Position numbers and translations under genes: made by a program | The notes under the pieces: model-generated | The model's database searches: none | What the model was told of the DNA's origin: nothing | The model's input: only the letters and a program-made list of their open reading frames with translations | NCBI RefSeq assembly: GCF_000820765.1 | Contig: NZ_CCYH01000006.1 | Coordinates: 47,546-111,545, forward strand | Source: Candidatus Soleaferrea massiliensis AP7 | GTDB lineage: Bacteria; Bacillota; Clostridia; Oscillospirales; Ruminococcaceae | Direction of reading: 5' to 3' | DNA: 64,000 nt | Shown here: piece after piece, positions 18,256-27,754 of the stretch | Numbering within the stretch: the stretch's first letter is position 1 | Layout of the letters: every line of letters begins with the position of its first letter

Positions 18256-18308
18256 ATTTGTAAACTTTCTGTGTCGACTCATGGCCCCGGATGCAAACAC
18301 CCGCGGGA

Positions 18309-19328
18309 TTACCGGTGCGATGTGCCAAGAACCTCTTCGAATTTTGGCGCATAGCCCACCTTCCGGTCGTCCAGATGATAATAATTCTGACACATATCGT
18401 AAGACGGGATGGTATTTCCCTCCACCAGTACCGGGCCCTTTGCGGTGATTGCGACATCCCAGCCGACATAGCCGATTTCCGGCACCAGCAGCGCCGCTTC
18501 CTTGACCATATCGATGGCCTCGGCATAGAACGGAACCTCAAAGCCCACCAGCTGCGTGCCGGTATAGGTGTGGGTTTCATAGAGCTGGCCGGTCTTGTCG
18601 CAGAATGCCGGCTTGCAGATCCTGCCGGTGCTGTCCACCGGGCAGTACATGCCGCCGGAACAGATGTTGTCGACCTCTTTTGTGCCGTCTCCCATCCGCA
18701 GGAGGGTGTACATCAGGTTTGGAACGCCGTCCTTGACCACCGTGACCACCCGCATCGTGTTGACGCTCGACGGGCTCAGCAGGTTCATCTTTTCATGCTG
18801 GACGATGCATTCCTCGACATCATACTGATGGTTCTGCCGAAGCAGGTCATATAGCACCCGCAGGTCCGGGTACTGCTGGCGGTTGATGCGGTCGATTCCC
18901 TGTCCGCCGAATTCGTCGACAGCTTTGGCGAAAAAGATCGGGTTGCGCTCGACAAACGCCGCAAACTGCTCAAACTTGGCCTCACGGAGATCCAGGAACT
19001 CCCTGCCGATATAATCATGAAACTGCTTATTGAATTTAATCTTGTCGGTAAACAGGTCGTCAAAGGCCTTGTTGTTTATGGTCCGGATCAGCAGTGTATT
19101 GGCGTTCATGGTCATAAAGGTATGCCGCTTTTTGCCGCGCACATAGGCAAAACCGAACACCTGATAATCCAGATATCCGACACCGTAATACAGCGCGCAC
19201 CACACCATATCCAAAAAGATGAAAACTTTCGGCAGCTTCGATTCCTCATGGATCTGGCCGATGATGCGGAACATCCGCTCAAAGCTCATACCTTTTATCC
19301 TTCTGAACAGTGTCTTAATTTTGTACAT
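18309..19328 (-). CDS. Sugar-transfer-associated ATP-grasp protein
   Basis: A 339-residue protein resembling the ATPgrasp_ST family (hexapeptide/teichuronic-acid-type ATP-grasp enzymes). Typical features are a basic N-terminus, AKAVDEFGGQGI near residue 140 (nucleotide-binding lysine and glycine-rich loop), SVNTMRVVT mid-protein, and the C-terminal metal-binding run VGWDVAITAKGPVLVEGN. ATP-grasp enzymes form carboxylate-amine or related bonds through an acyl-phosphate. Relatives sit in capsule or wall polysaccharide loci, where they may add amino acids to sugars; the substrate here is unknown. AGAGGTG precedes the ATG at 19328. The gene is monocistronic, with its own terminator. Confidence 0.82.
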   Translation of the reverse strand: MYKIKTLFRRIKGMSFERMFRIIGQIHEESKLPKVFIFLDMVWCALYYGVGYLDYQVFGFAYVRGKKRHTFMTMNANTLLIRTINNKAFDDLFTDKIKFNKQFHDYIGREFLDLREAKFEQFAAFVERNPIFFAKAVDEFGGQGIDRINRQQYPDLRVLYDLLRQNHQYDVEECIVQHEKMNLLSPSSVNTMRVVTVVKDGVPNLMYTLLRMGDGTKEVDNICSGGMYCPVDSTGRICKPAFCDKTGQLYETHTYTGTQLVGFEVPFYAEAIDMVKEAALLVPEIGYVGWDVAITAKGPVLVEGNTIPSYDMCQNYYHLDDRKVGYAPKFEEVLGTSHR

Positions 19329-19602
19329 GCGGCACCTCTTTCATAAACAGTATTACCGTAAAACGCGCTCAGATGGTTGTCACGGCATCTTCACGCAGTC
19401 GTCACTTTTCAATTATAGTACATGATATGCAAAAGTCAAGGGATTTTGTCAGGAATTCTACGCTAAAAAAGCGGGATTTTCACAGGGGTTGTCCATTTAG
19501 GCGAAATAAGAGGATTTCATAAAATTTTTGGATGAAAACTATTCCGTAAAAATACAATTACGCACATAGCCTCTATAGAAGCGGCAGACCGTCGAATACA
19601 AG
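19329..19602. other. Intergenic stretch, nothing recognised
   Basis: AT-rich non-coding DNA between the ATP-grasp gene start and the terminator of the C39-like gene. It should contain the ATP-grasp promoter, but no clear boxes were identified. Confidence 0.4.
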
Positions 19603-19636
19603 AAAAAATGCCCCGAAAGCTTTTAAACTTCCGGGG
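19603..19636 (-). terminator. Terminator of the Big_2/C39-like gene
   Basis: Stem CCCCG..AG/CT..CGGGG (19611-19636) with a T-run on the minus strand (19603-19608), 42 bp after the stop. Confidence 0.75.
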
Positions 19637-19677
19637 TACATCTTTATTCTATGTATGGGTCAAACCAATTATGACGT

Positions 19678-22068
19678 TTACAGCGTGGTATAGGCCGTCC
19701 GGCGGAAATACGGGTACTGCTTGAAGAATTCCGCCAGCGTGCTGTAATAGCCGAGCGGGTCGCGGATTAAGAACATCTCCGGAGACAGCGAGGTGGGGTT
19801 TCCATAGGAGTCGATCGGAACGTTCTGATAACCGTATACCGTGACCCAATGCATGCCCCAGGTTCCCTCCGCGCCGACCACAACCGGCTTCTTCTCATTG
19901 TAAAGCTGGTTGAAGGTCTTCTTCATATAGTCGCTGGAGGTGACAAGCTCATCCCGCACCAGATTGGCGCTGGCCCAATACAGCGAGCCGTCCGAGGTAA
20001 AGCTGTACTTTTTGCGCGCAATATCCGGCGTGACCGTTTTGCCGGTCATGTATGTTTCGATCATCGCGGCGTCGCACAATAGGCATCCGATTTTTCCAAT
20101 GTTCGAATCGCCGAGCGAGATGGAGGACCAGCGGGAATCTGTCTGCTTATACAGCGGCACGTTCAGCGCATTCGACACCTTGCCCGGCGTCGTTTCGCCG
20201 GTGAAAGTGGTTTTAATGAGGTTGAACTGCTGCGTATTCGACGAGCCGCTCTGCGACAGAATCGCATAGCCGTTCGCATCGGTTCCGATGCAGCCGTTGG
20301 TGACCTTCGGTGAAAAGAACCCGATGGTCCCGTCCGCCCATTTATAGATCAGCCATTCCTGTGCTTCCGGGTCGTTCTGGTCCCAGATATCGATTGGAAG
20401 ACCGATTTTCAGCGGGTTGTTATAGGAGTTTCCACGGTTGATATCCAGTACGCGGCCGGTACCGTTCTGGCTGTTCAGCGGATACAGCTTCACCTTGTTC
20501 CCGCCGATATTCTCCAGGCGGAACTTCTGTGAATTGCTGTCGTTTTTGGCCGCCGCCACAACCTTAGCGCCGTTGGCATTTGAGCCATTCTGCACGCCCA
20601 GGAACTTCCCGTTGAAATTCTGCTGGATCATATAATAGCCGTCGTCGATGTGGTAGCCGAGCTGATTGACCGAAACCTTACAGGTTGCGGTCTTTGCGCC
20701 GTCCGCCGTCGTGGCCGTAATGGTCACGGTGCCGGTGGATATCGCGCGTACAAGCCCCGTGTCCGACACGGTGGCGATGCCGGTGTTGCTGGATTTGTAG
20801 CTGACCGTTTTGTTGCTCGCATCCGACGGGGACACCGTCGCTTTGAGCTGGAAGGTGGTCGTGCTGGAGTTGCCGAGTACCAGCGTCTTGCTGGTGCTGT
20901 CGAGCGACACGCCGCTCACCGCCACAGTCTTGGGAAGCACTGTGACCGTTCTGCTCACCGATTTGCCCGAAGCTTTGTTGAGTGCGCGCAGCGTGGTTTT
21001 TCCCGCTTTGACGCCGGTCAGCTTTCCGGACTGGTCAACGGTCGCGATGGAGGTATCGCTCACCTCAAAGGTGATGGTTTTGTCCATCGTCGTGTTGGCC
21101 GGCAGCGCACGCGCCGTATACTGGATTGTTTTACCTGCCTGAACGCTGTCCGCGCCGCCGGTGAACTCGACGCCGGTCACCGGAATTTGTGGCTGTGTGA
21201 CCTTGATGACACGCACCACGCTCTTTCCTGATCCGGCGTTCATGGCATAGACGGTGGTGCTGCCGGCCTTGACGCCGGTCACAACACCGTTTGCATCCAC
21301 CTTCGCAATGGACGGGTCGCCGGTCTTCCAGGTGATGGTCTTGTCCATGGTGGTGTTGAACGGCACAGCCTCCGCCTTGAACTGTACGGACTTTCCGACA
21401 TCGACGCTGTCCGCGCCGCCGGTCAGCTGGATGCCTGTGATCGGGATGTTCGGCTTTACCGATTCGCGTACCTCAATGATCTGCGACGCGCTTTTCCCTG
21501 ACGCGCCGTTCATCGCATACAGATAGGTCTTTCCAACCTGCAGGCCGGTTACAATGCCCTGATCGTCCACCTTGGCGATAAACGGGTTGCCGGTTTTCCA
21601 GGTTACACTCTTGTCCGCCGTCGCTTCCTTTGGAAGGGCTTCAGCGGTAAACCGTGCGCTGGCGCCTACAAAAACGCTTGTCTCGTCGGATGTGAACTGA
21701 ACCGATGTCACCGGGACATCCTTGCCCGGCACTATCTCTATAATCCGGGAATCACGCTTGCCGGACGCTTTGTTAAGCACATACAGCCAGGTCTTTCCGA
21801 GCGTTTTTCCAGTTACATTGCCATCCTGGTCAACCGATGCAATCAGCGGATTGCCGGTCTGCCAGCTGACAGTTTTGTCTTCTGTTGCATTGGATGGCTG
21901 CACTTCCACTGTAAACCTTGCGGTTTTCCCCAATTCAACCTGGGACAGGTCGCTCGCAAATGAGACCGATGTGATCGGCACCTGCGGCGTTGCAGCCAGA
22001 ATGGTTTCCGCCGGCAAAATTCCCACACAGATCAGCGCTGCCGCCAGAAAACCAGCCAACTTTTTCAT
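19678..22068 (-). CDS. Secreted surface protein: five Big_2 domains, ricin-type lectin and C39-like peptidase domain
   Basis: A 796-residue exported protein. Signal peptide MKKLAGFLAAALICVG is followed by five tandem bacterial Ig-like (Big_2) domains of about 85 residues (roughly 29-450), each with the pattern DKT..W..GNP.IA.VD..G.VTG..GKT. A ricin-type beta-trefoil follows (about 470-616; YYMIQQNFNGKFL), then a C-terminal papain-like C39-type domain (634-796) with Cys in KIGCLLCDAAM, His in GMHWVTVYGY and IRDPLG. The Ig stalk would project a sugar-binding lectin and a protease or amidase from the cell. No sortase motif is visible, so attachment is unclear. ATG at 22068 is chosen because the signal peptide starts there; an ATG at 22119 is further upstream. 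Confidence 0.88.
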   Translation of the reverse strand: MKKLAGFLAAALICVGILPAETILAATPQVPITSVSFASDLSQVELGKTARFTVEVQPSNATEDKTVSWQTGNPLIASVDQDGNVTGKTLGKTWLYVLNKASGKRDSRIIEIVPGKDVPVTSVQFTSDETSVFVGASARFTAEALPKEATADKSVTWKTGNPFIAKVDDQGIVTGLQVGKTYLYAMNGASGKSASQIIEVRESVKPNIPITGIQLTGGADSVDVGKSVQFKAEAVPFNTTMDKTITWKTGDPSIAKVDANGVVTGVKAGSTTVYAMNAGSGKSVVRVIKVTQPQIPVTGVEFTGGADSVQAGKTIQYTARALPANTTMDKTITFEVSDTSIATVDQSGKLTGVKAGKTTLRALNKASGKSVSRTVTVLPKTVAVSGVSLDSTSKTLVLGNSSTTTFQLKATVSPSDASNKTVSYKSSNTGIATVSDTGLVRAISTGTVTITATTADGAKTATCKVSVNQLGYHIDDGYYMIQQNFNGKFLGVQNGSNANGAKVVAAAKNDSNSQKFRLENIGGNKVKLYPLNSQNGTGRVLDINRGNSYNNPLKIGLPIDIWDQNDPEAQEWLIYKWADGTIGFFSPKVTNGCIGTDANGYAILSQSGSSNTQQFNLIKTTFTGETTPGKVSNALNVPLYKQTDSRWSSISLGDSNIGKIGCLLCDAAMIETYMTGKTVTPDIARKKYSFTSDGSLYWASANLVRDELVTSSDYMKKTFNQLYNEKKPVVVGAEGTWGMHWVTVYGYQNVPIDSYGNPTSLSPEMFLIRDPLGYYSTLAEFFKQYPYFRRTAYTTL

Positions 22069-22109
22069 ATTTCGACACACTCCCCTTTCATTGTTTACAC
22101 ACACTTTAA

Positions 22110-22138
22110 AATTTATCATATCAAAATTTATCTGTCAA
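22110..22138 (-). promoter_or_regulatory. Promoter of the Big_2/C39-like gene
   Basis: Minus-strand TTGACA and TAAATT separated by 17 bp, about 42 bp before the start codon. Confidence 0.7.
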
Positions 22139-22414
22139 TAGAATTCACAGAATATTAGTAGTAATTTGGCGTGTCATCTTCCAAATTGCCTGCATCCGGC
22201 AAATCCTTCCGGACTGCGGGTAATCTGGCATCCTCGCCCTGTTCCGCACACAGTCTGATCCTGTCTGACGCAGAATGGCGGTTGTTCTGGGACAGCGACT
22301 GTTCTCGTCCCCTACACCATTCTGCCGAAGCACTGGCCGCAGGTCTTCAGGATGAAAGGATACGCTGCCAGTCAAAGTTTAAAAACGGGACAGCACGAGT
22401 TCGATAACACCGAT
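22139..22414. other. Intergenic stretch, nothing recognised
   Basis: GC-rich non-coding DNA between the promoter of the C39-like gene and the structured repeat. No RNA gene or conserved frame was recognised. Confidence 0.35.
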
Positions 22415-22660
22415 TAAATCAAAACCACCAGTGGTGGTATGCACCAGCCCTGGAAGGGCATCCTACCGGCTGGCTTCTTAAAGAGGCACTGAGTAACTGT
22501 CATTTGCATCACGCGCACTGCAGCTGCTCAAGCAGTTATATCTCTGCAGCTTCTTACTTTGTACGAAATGAGCGTTGTCATTCGCTTTCCTCTATCCTGA
22601 AAGCTAGAGCTTTTTATTCTCATCGGCAGAGCCGGTAGTTTTGCAACGCTAAAGCTGCAA
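22415..22660 (-). ncRNA. Structured ~250-nt element, copy 1 (candidate ncRNA or non-autonomous transposon)
   Basis: Read on the minus strand, this matches 51210-51460 (plus strand) over its whole length at high identity. Shared hairpins in order are CGGCtctGCCG; an outer helix AGCT..CTTT/AAAG..AGCT enclosing GCGAATGA/TCATTTCG; CTGCTTGAGCAG; a helix GCCAG/CTGGT around GATGCCCTTCCAGGGC; and a terminal ACCACCA/TGGTGGT hairpin followed by TTTT. Between copies one helix position changes from A-U to G-C, a compensatory change. It sits just after the terminator of the foldase-like gene, in the same orientation. It may be an RNA gene or a palindrome-ended IS200/IS605-like relic without transposase. 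Confidence 0.55.
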
Positions 22661-22665
22661 AAATG

Positions 22666-22693
22666 AAAAAGGCAGAGTTTCCTCTGCCTTTTT
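22666..22693 (-). terminator. Terminator of the foldase-like lipoprotein gene
   Basis: Perfect stem AAAAAGGCAGAG/CTCTGCCTTTTT with a 4-nt loop, T-run on the minus strand, 37 bp after the stop. Confidence 0.85.
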
Positions 22694-22729
22694 AAAAGGT
22701 AACCGAATAACAGCCGTTTTGGCTGAAAT

Positions 22730-23866
22730 TTATTCAGATGCTGTTGTAGAACCGGTCTGGGAGGAGGTGCCCGAAGCTGCGGAAGATGCTGCCTCCGGCT
22801 CCTTGATATCGGTCGGCGGGTAGGCTGCAATCGCCTTTTCATCGACCTTCAGTTCAACCTCTTCGGACCACTTTTCGATTTTTGCGCGGTACTCGTCGCT
22901 CTTCATCTCCTGCAGCAGGGTGGAACGGTACTGGGTCAGGACCGAAGTGTCCTTGGTGACATCCAGCTTCTTCGCGACAAAGTAGTAGTTGTCGTCGTCG
23001 TTGGTCTGCAGGAATACTTCGTCAGCAGCCGCGGAGAACAGCTTTTCCTTGAACTTGGACGGAACCTGCGTGTTGTCCTTCTGGATCAGCATGACGTTCG
23101 GGTTTGCGATGGAATCCGAGGTGTCCTGCGACGCGTCGCTGCTGGAGGATGCGGAGGACTCGGAGCCTTCGTTTGCCACTTTATTGAATTCGGTGATGAT
23201 CTCATCGATGGTTTTGCCTTCTTCGGTGACCTGCTTGTAGTAGGTCTCGGCAAGCGTTTTGTACTCCGCTTTCTTTTCATCGGAAAGCGCGTTGCCGGAG
23301 GAATCGGTCAGCGGGATGACCAGCGCCTTGGTTTCTGCGAGATTCTCGCTCATATGCTTGATGATGTCTTCATCCGGAACGGCCTCAAGGCCGCCTTCAC
23401 CGTAATACTTGTTGAAGATCATCGATGCTTTGTAGTTGTTCTCCTCTACCAGGCGGAAGGATTCCTTGGCAATGTTGTTGGCTTCATAATAGCCGCCGTA
23501 AGACTGCCAGTCCTGGTCGGTCAGCTGGTCTATGTACTGGGTGTCGGCGTCTGCGAGGGTCAGGCCCAGCTCGTCGAACTGCTTGTCGATGGCCGCATAT
23601 TCTTTCAGCGCGGCCAATGCCTGCTCCTTCATCCATTCTGCGGCGTCCTTGCCCTCAATCTGCTGTTCAAAGACATCCTTCGTGGTGTCCTCAACCTGCT
23701 GGGAGCCGGATGCATAGACATTGGTCAGAAAGGTCAGGTACACCCCTGCGGTCACTTCTTTTCCGTCGAAGGTCGCCACGACAGCCGGTTTCGAGCTGCA
23801 GGCGGTCAGTGATAATGCCATTGCGCCAGCCATGACGGCGGATGCAATCTTCATGTTGCGATTCAT
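22730..23866 (-). CDS. Lipoprotein, PrsA/SurA-like foldase-type protein
   Basis: A 378-residue lipoprotein. The lipobox LTAC puts the lipidated cysteine at residue 23. The N-terminal half resembles the SurA/PrsA chaperone core: ATFDGKEVTAGVYLTFL, then long helices such as EWMKEQALAALKEYAAI. The second half (about 190-330) is where a parvulin PPIase would lie, but a canonical parvulin signature is not evident, so it may be a chaperone without isomerase activity. The tail is low-complexity Ser/Ala/Thr-rich. It should act outside the membrane in folding secreted proteins, which fits a cell exporting very large enzymes. AAGGAGG precedes the ATG at 23866. Confidence 0.75.
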   Translation of the reverse strand: MNRNMKIASAVMAGAMALSLTACSSKPAVVATFDGKEVTAGVYLTFLTNVYASGSQQVEDTTKDVFEQQIEGKDAAEWMKEQALAALKEYAAIDKQFDELGLTLADADTQYIDQLTDQDWQSYGGYYEANNIAKESFRLVEENNYKASMIFNKYYGEGGLEAVPDEDIIKHMSENLAETKALVIPLTDSSGNALSDEKKAEYKTLAETYYKQVTEEGKTIDEIITEFNKVANEGSESSASSSSDASQDTSDSIANPNVMLIQKDNTQVPSKFKEKLFSAAADEVFLQTNDDDNYYFVAKKLDVTKDTSVLTQYRSTLLQEMKSDEYRAKIEKWSEEVELKVDEKAIAAYPPTDIKEPEAASSAASGTSSQTGSTTASE

Positions 23867-24352
23867 TTTGGAACGTCCTCCTTAAGGCTTATAATATATT
23901 GTGCATTTGTGGCGTTCTGGCGAACGGAGAAACACGCCGGTTTCCCCCTGATTCCACACAAGAATTGGGTGGTCCCGAAATGGCAGGCCCTGCGGCCTGT
24001 CCGTCGGCAAAAGCGGCCCTCCCACAAATTAAATTACTGGATGGAACAACAGTCACGCATAGATAGCTGTTTCATTGCACACCGGACCCGATACTTTTGA
24101 ACAACATCATGCTGCCGCGGAAAAGCACATGGACATTGCTCCACACAGATACGGGCCGGCACACCACAAAAATAATGCCTGCTATAGATTATACACTGAA
24201 TTGTGATGATTGTCTACAAAAAATTCCGAATTCACAGAAATTTTCTTGTTTCATCGGTATAAAATCCGTGATAATCTTCCATTAATATATGGTTTCTGTG
24301 ATACTGCGCGCCCCTGTGCAGGCCCTTTGGGATAAATTCCGGCTGGAAACGG
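23867..24352. other. Divergent intergenic stretch
   Basis: Non-coding DNA between the divergent foldase-like gene and glyA. No RNA gene, repeat or clear promoter for the leftward gene was recognised. Confidence 0.35.
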
Positions 24353-24381
24353 TTGAAAAGTTCATAGATGTATAGTATAAT
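24353..24381 (+). promoter_or_regulatory. SigA-type promoter of glyA
   Basis: TTGAAA (24353-24358), 17-bp spacer, TATAAT (24376-24381). The leader to the glyA start codon is about 130 nt and contains a terminator-like hairpin. Confidence 0.8.
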
Positions 24382-24398
24382 TCTGTATTAAGAATTCC

Positions 24399-24441
24399 CC
24401 GGCTTCGGAAGGTCTTTTCCGGCGCTTTATGCCGGTTTTTT
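24399..24441 (+). promoter_or_regulatory. Candidate transcription attenuator in the glyA leader
   Basis: CCGGC/GCCGG (24419-24423 and 24431-24435) followed by six T (24436-24441) looks like an intrinsic terminator about 10-50 nt after the start of transcription. An upstream stem CGGAA/TTCCG (24406-24410 and 24417-24421), extendable through CCGG at 24399, overlaps the terminator's 5' arm, so the two folds exclude each other. No T-box or known riboswitch core is seen. Confidence 0.45.
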
Positions 24442-24517
24442 CATTACATAGGTGTGTTTTCCCATCCGTTTCCGCGCCGGGTCACAGATTTTTTTAGAGA
24501 GTGAGTGGTTGAGCATT

Positions 24518-25771
24518 ATGTTTTCTGATTTGATGGATACCATTGGTTATGTAGCGGCAGCCGATGAAGAGGTCGGCGCAGCCATGAAGAAGGAACTGGC
24601 CAGACAGCGCAGGAACCTCGAACTGATCGCCTCCGAGAACATCGTTTCCCCGGCGGTCATGGCGGCCATGGGCTCGGTTCTGACCAACAAATACGCGGAA
24701 GGCTATCCGGGCAAGCGCTATTACGGCGGCTGTGAGGACGTCGACATTGTCGAGGACATCGCGCGCGACCGAGCCAAGAAGCTGTTCGGCGCCGAGCACG
24801 CCAACGTTCAGCCGCATTCCGGCGCGCAGGCCAACCTTGCGGTCTACTTCGCGCTGGTGAAGCCGGGTGAAACCATCCTGGGTATGAACCTGGCGCACGG
24901 CGGACATCTGACCCACGGCTCCCCGGTCAACATGTCCGGAAAATATTACAATTTTGTGCCGTACGGTGTCGACGACGTCGAACACCGCATCGACTATGAT
25001 AAGCTCGAAGAGCTGGCCATGGCGGAGAAGCCGAAGCTGATCGTCGCAGGTGCAAGCGCCTATCCGCGCATCATCGATTTCGAACGCATCGGACAGATCG
25101 CCAAGAAGTGCGGCGCCTACTTCATGGTGGACATGGCGCACATCGCGGGCCTGGTCGCCGCGGGCCTTCATCCGTCCCCAGTCCCGTACGCGGATGTCGT
25201 CACCACCACCACCCATAAGACCCTGCGCGGACCGCGCGGCGGTATGATTCTGTGCCGTGAGGAGCTGGCCAAACAGATCGACAAGGCCATCTTCCCTGGC
25301 ACCCAGGGCGGACCGCTGATGCACATCATCGCCGCGAAGGCCGTATGCTTCGGCGAAGCGCTCTCCGATGAGTTCAAGGCCTATCAGCAGCAGGTCGTCA
25401 AGAACGCCGACGCGCTGGCAAAAGCGCTGGTTCAGAAGGGCTTCGATCTCGTATCGGGCGGAACCGACAACCATCTGATGCTGGTCGACCTGCGTAAGAT
25501 GAACATCACCGGCAAGGAGCTGGAAAAGAAGCTGGATGAGGTGTACATCACGGTCAACAAGAACGCAATCCCGAACGATCCGCAGAGCCCGTTCGTGACC
25601 AGCGGCATCCGCATCGGAACGCCGGCCGTCACCAGCCGCGGACTCAAAGAAGAGGATATGGAGAAGATTGCCGAGTACATCTATCTGGCGGCAACCGACT
25701 TTGAGGGCAAGGCCGATTATATCCGCGAGGGCGTGGGCGCGCTCTGCGCAAAATATCCGCTGTACGAATAA
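24518..25771 (+). CDS. glyA: Serine hydroxymethyltransferase
   Basis: A 417-residue cytosolic PLP enzyme converting serine and tetrahydrofolate to glycine and 5,10-methylene-THF. Diagnostic motifs are [11 protein letters not shown] near the N-terminus, [17 protein letters not shown], and [13 protein letters not shown] with the PLP lysine at K234. Length is typical. The ATG at 24518 matches the family N-terminus; an upstream in-frame ATG at 24452 would run back over the leader hairpin region and lacks an RBS. The gene stands alone between its own promoter and terminator. Confidence 0.98.
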   Translation: MFSDLMDTIGYVAAADEEVGAAMKKELARQRRNLELIASENIVSPAVMAAMGSVLTNKYAEGYPGKRYYGGCEDVDIVEDIARDRAKKLFGAEHANVQPHSGAQANLAVYFALVKPGETILGMNLAHGGHLTHGSPVNMSGKYYNFVPYGVDDVEHRIDYDKLEELAMAEKPKLIVAGASAYPRIIDFERIGQIAKKCGAYFMVDMAHIAGLVAAGLHPSPVPYADVVTTTTHKTLRGPRGGMILCREELAKQIDKAIFPGTQGGPLMHIIAAKAVCFGEALSDEFKAYQQQVVKNADALAKALVQKGFDLVSGGTDNHLMLVDLRKMNITGKELEKKLDEVYITVNKNAIPNDPQSPFVTSGIRIGTPAVTSRGLKEEDMEKIAEYIYLAATDFEGKADYIREGVGALCAKYPLYE

Positions 25772-25792
25772 TGCTCTGATTCTGATATAGAT

Positions 25793-25834
25793 TCTGCCGC
25801 CGCTGTCCGCATCCCCGGGTGACAGCGCGGCAGA
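25793..25834 (+). terminator. Terminator of glyA
   Basis: Long GC-rich stem TCTGCCGC(C)GCTGTC/GACAGCGCGGCAGA with one bulge and a 13-nt loop, 21 bp after the stop. Confidence 0.7.
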
Positions 25835-25915
25835 TTTCATATCCGCAGATGATTCGACGCCATCTTTTCAGATACGGCAGCAATTGGGATATGGCAATCG
25901 CCGTATAGGATGATG

Positions 25916-26052
25916 GCATTGTTAAGTTAACATGGAAAAACAGCGCGGCAGCCGGCCTTCCTCCCTACGAGACGGGGAAGAACGCCAGACAGACTGAAAT
26001 CTTATGAAACAAGCGTTCTTCAGAGCATTTTCATATGTTTACTTAACAATGC
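25916..26052. mobile_element. MITE-like element, copy 1 (137 bp)
   Basis: Terminal inverted repeats GCATTGTTAAGTTAACAT (25916-25933) and its complement at 26035-26052 match at 17 of 18 positions. The interior has no gene. A second element of nearly equal length with the same layout and interior text (GCAG, TTCCT, GGGGAAGAA, GAAAT.TTATGA) is at 63846-63983. Non-coding, short, inverted-repeat-ended and repeated is the MITE pattern. It ends 27 bp before rarA and may supply part of that gene's promoter. Confidence 0.7.
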
Positions 26053-26079
26053 TATGATAATAGAAGGGAGGTATTTCGG

Positions 26080-27360
26080 ATGAAACCGCTTGCGGACCGC
26101 ATCCGCCCGCAGACGCTTCATGACGTGGTCGGACAATCCCATATTTTAGGCGAGGGCCGGGTTCTGCGCAGCATCATCGAGAGCGGCGAAATCCCGAACC
26201 TGATCTTCTACGGCCCGTCCGGCGTCGGCAAGACCACCGTCGCGCGCATCATCGCCGAGCGCACCCATAAGCAGCTGCACAAGCTGAACGGCACCAACGC
26301 CTCGACCGCCGACATCAAGAACATCGTCGGCCAGCTCGGCACCTTCGGCACGCGGGAGGGCGTGCTGCTCTATCTGGATGAAATCCAGTACCTGAATAAA
26401 AAACAGCAGCAGTCGCTGCTGGAATACATCGAAAACGGCGAGATCACGCTGATTGCCTCCACTACCGAGAACCCGTATTTCTACATCTACAACGCGATTC
26501 TGAGCCGGAGCACGGTGTTCGAGTTCAAGCCCGTCAGCCCGCAGGAGGTCGAGCCGGCCGTGCAGCGCGCCTTCTCCATACTGAGCGAGGAGCATCATGT
26601 CGATGTGACGCTCGAAGACGGCGGCTGTGCGCTGATTGCGCGGGCCGGCGGCGGGGATGTCCGAAAGGCGATCAACACCGCGGAGCTCTGCTTTCTGGCC
26701 GCATCCCCCGGCGAAAACGGCAAACACATCACGCTCGACCAGATCCGGCAGGTCGCGCAGAAGAGCCAGATGCGCTATGACCGCGACGCGGATGAACACT
26801 ACGACGTGCTGTCCGCCTTCCAGAAATCGATCCGGGGATCGGACCCGCACGCCGCGCTGCACTACCTTGCCAGGCTCGTCGAGGCCGGGGATCTGATCTC
26901 CCCCTGCCGCAGGCTGCTCGTCACGGCCTGCGAGGACATCTCGCTTGCCTATCCGAACGCGATCACCATCGTCAAAAGCTGCGTCGACGCGGCCATGCAG
27001 CTCGGCTACCCGGAGGCGCGCATCCCGCTTGCGCAGGCGGTCATCCTGCTGGCGACCGCGCCGAAATCCAACAGCGCGCTCATGGGCATCGAGGCCGCGC
27101 TCGCGGACATCCATGCCGGCAAGTCCGGCGACATCCCGGCGCACCTCAAGGACTGCCACTATGCCGGCTCAAAGGATCTGGGACACGGCATCGGCTACCA
27201 GTATGCCCATACCGGCGACAACCACTATGTCCAGCAGCAGTATCTGCCTGACACGCTGAAGGATCGGATATACTATGAATACGGCGACAACAAAACCGAA
27301 CAGGCTGCCAAGCAGTACTGGGACCGGATCAAATCATCCGATGGCCGGACACCCAAATAA
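26080..27360 (+). CDS. rarA: Replication-associated recombination protein A (AAA+ ATPase)
   Basis: A 426-residue AAA+ protein of the RarA/MgsA/WRNIP1 family, which acts at stalled replication forks. N-terminal MKPLADRIRPQTLHDVVGQ is typical. Walker A is YGPSGVGKTT, Walker B is LLYLDEIQYLN, sensor 1 is STTENPYF, and the C-terminal region has the family block YPEARIPLAQAVILLATAPKSN and GIGYQYAHT. AGGGAGG lies 9 bp before the ATG. A small membrane-protein gene follows after 27 bp. Confidence 0.97.
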   Translation: MKPLADRIRPQTLHDVVGQSHILGEGRVLRSIIESGEIPNLIFYGPSGVGKTTVARIIAERTHKQLHKLNGTNASTADIKNIVGQLGTFGTREGVLLYLDEIQYLNKKQQQSLLEYIENGEITLIASTTENPYFYIYNAILSRSTVFEFKPVSPQEVEPAVQRAFSILSEEHHVDVTLEDGGCALIARAGGGDVRKAINTAELCFLAASPGENGKHITLDQIRQVAQKSQMRYDRDADEHYDVLSAFQKSIRGSDPHAALHYLARLVEAGDLISPCRRLLVTACEDISLAYPNAITIVKSCVDAAMQLGYPEARIPLAQAVILLATAPKSNSALMGIEAALADIHAGKSGDIPAHLKDCHYAGSKDLGHGIGYQYAHTGDNHYVQQQYLPDTLKDRIYYEYGDNKTEQAAKQYWDRIKSSDGRTPK

Positions 27361-27387
27361 ATCCTATTCAGGGAGGGAACACCTATT

Positions 27388-27729
27388 ATGGCTAAAAGCA
27401 ATTCGAAAACCAAACAGCAGAAGGCACGTCAGAACAAGATGATCGCGCTGGTCGTCCTGTGGTTTCTGTTCTGCCCGCTGCTTTATTTCGTCCTGATGGC
27501 ACTGCATATCGACATCATTCTCGCAATTTACATCGTTGTGACCTTTATGAGCATCGCCGGCGCGCTGGTGCCGATTCTGATCAACGTCATCCTGAGGGGG
27601 CGTCCGGACACAAAGGCGGAAAGGGACCGGCGCAGACGGTATTTCGGTGTTTCCAAGGTCATGTTCCTGTTCATTCTGCCGCTGGCCATCACGCTGCTGG
27701 TCAGTCTTGCGCAGTTCCTGCTGATATAA
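27388..27729 (+). CDS. Small membrane protein of unknown function
   Basis: A 113-residue protein with a basic N-terminus (KSNSKTKQQKARQNK), two closely spaced membrane segments (about 18-40 and 43-66), a positively charged loop (GRPDTKAERDRRRRYFG) and a third membrane segment (about 88-112). The charge pattern predicts an N-in topology. It is probably cotranscribed with rarA (27-bp gap, RBS GGGAGG). No family was recognised. Confidence 0.75.
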   Translation: MAKSNSKTKQQKARQNKMIALVVLWFLFCPLLYFVLMALHIDIILAIYIVVTFMSIAGALVPILINVILRGRPDTKAERDRRRRYFGVSKVMFLFILPLAITLLVSLAQFLLI

Positions 27730-27754
27730 AGAATATCAAGAGAAACGAATATCC

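Noticed and set aside
24494..25840. A 448-codon minus-strand frame over glyA
   Set aside because: Shadow of the glyA reading frame. Similar long shadows over leuA, rarA, rny, polA and pckG were dropped for the same reason.
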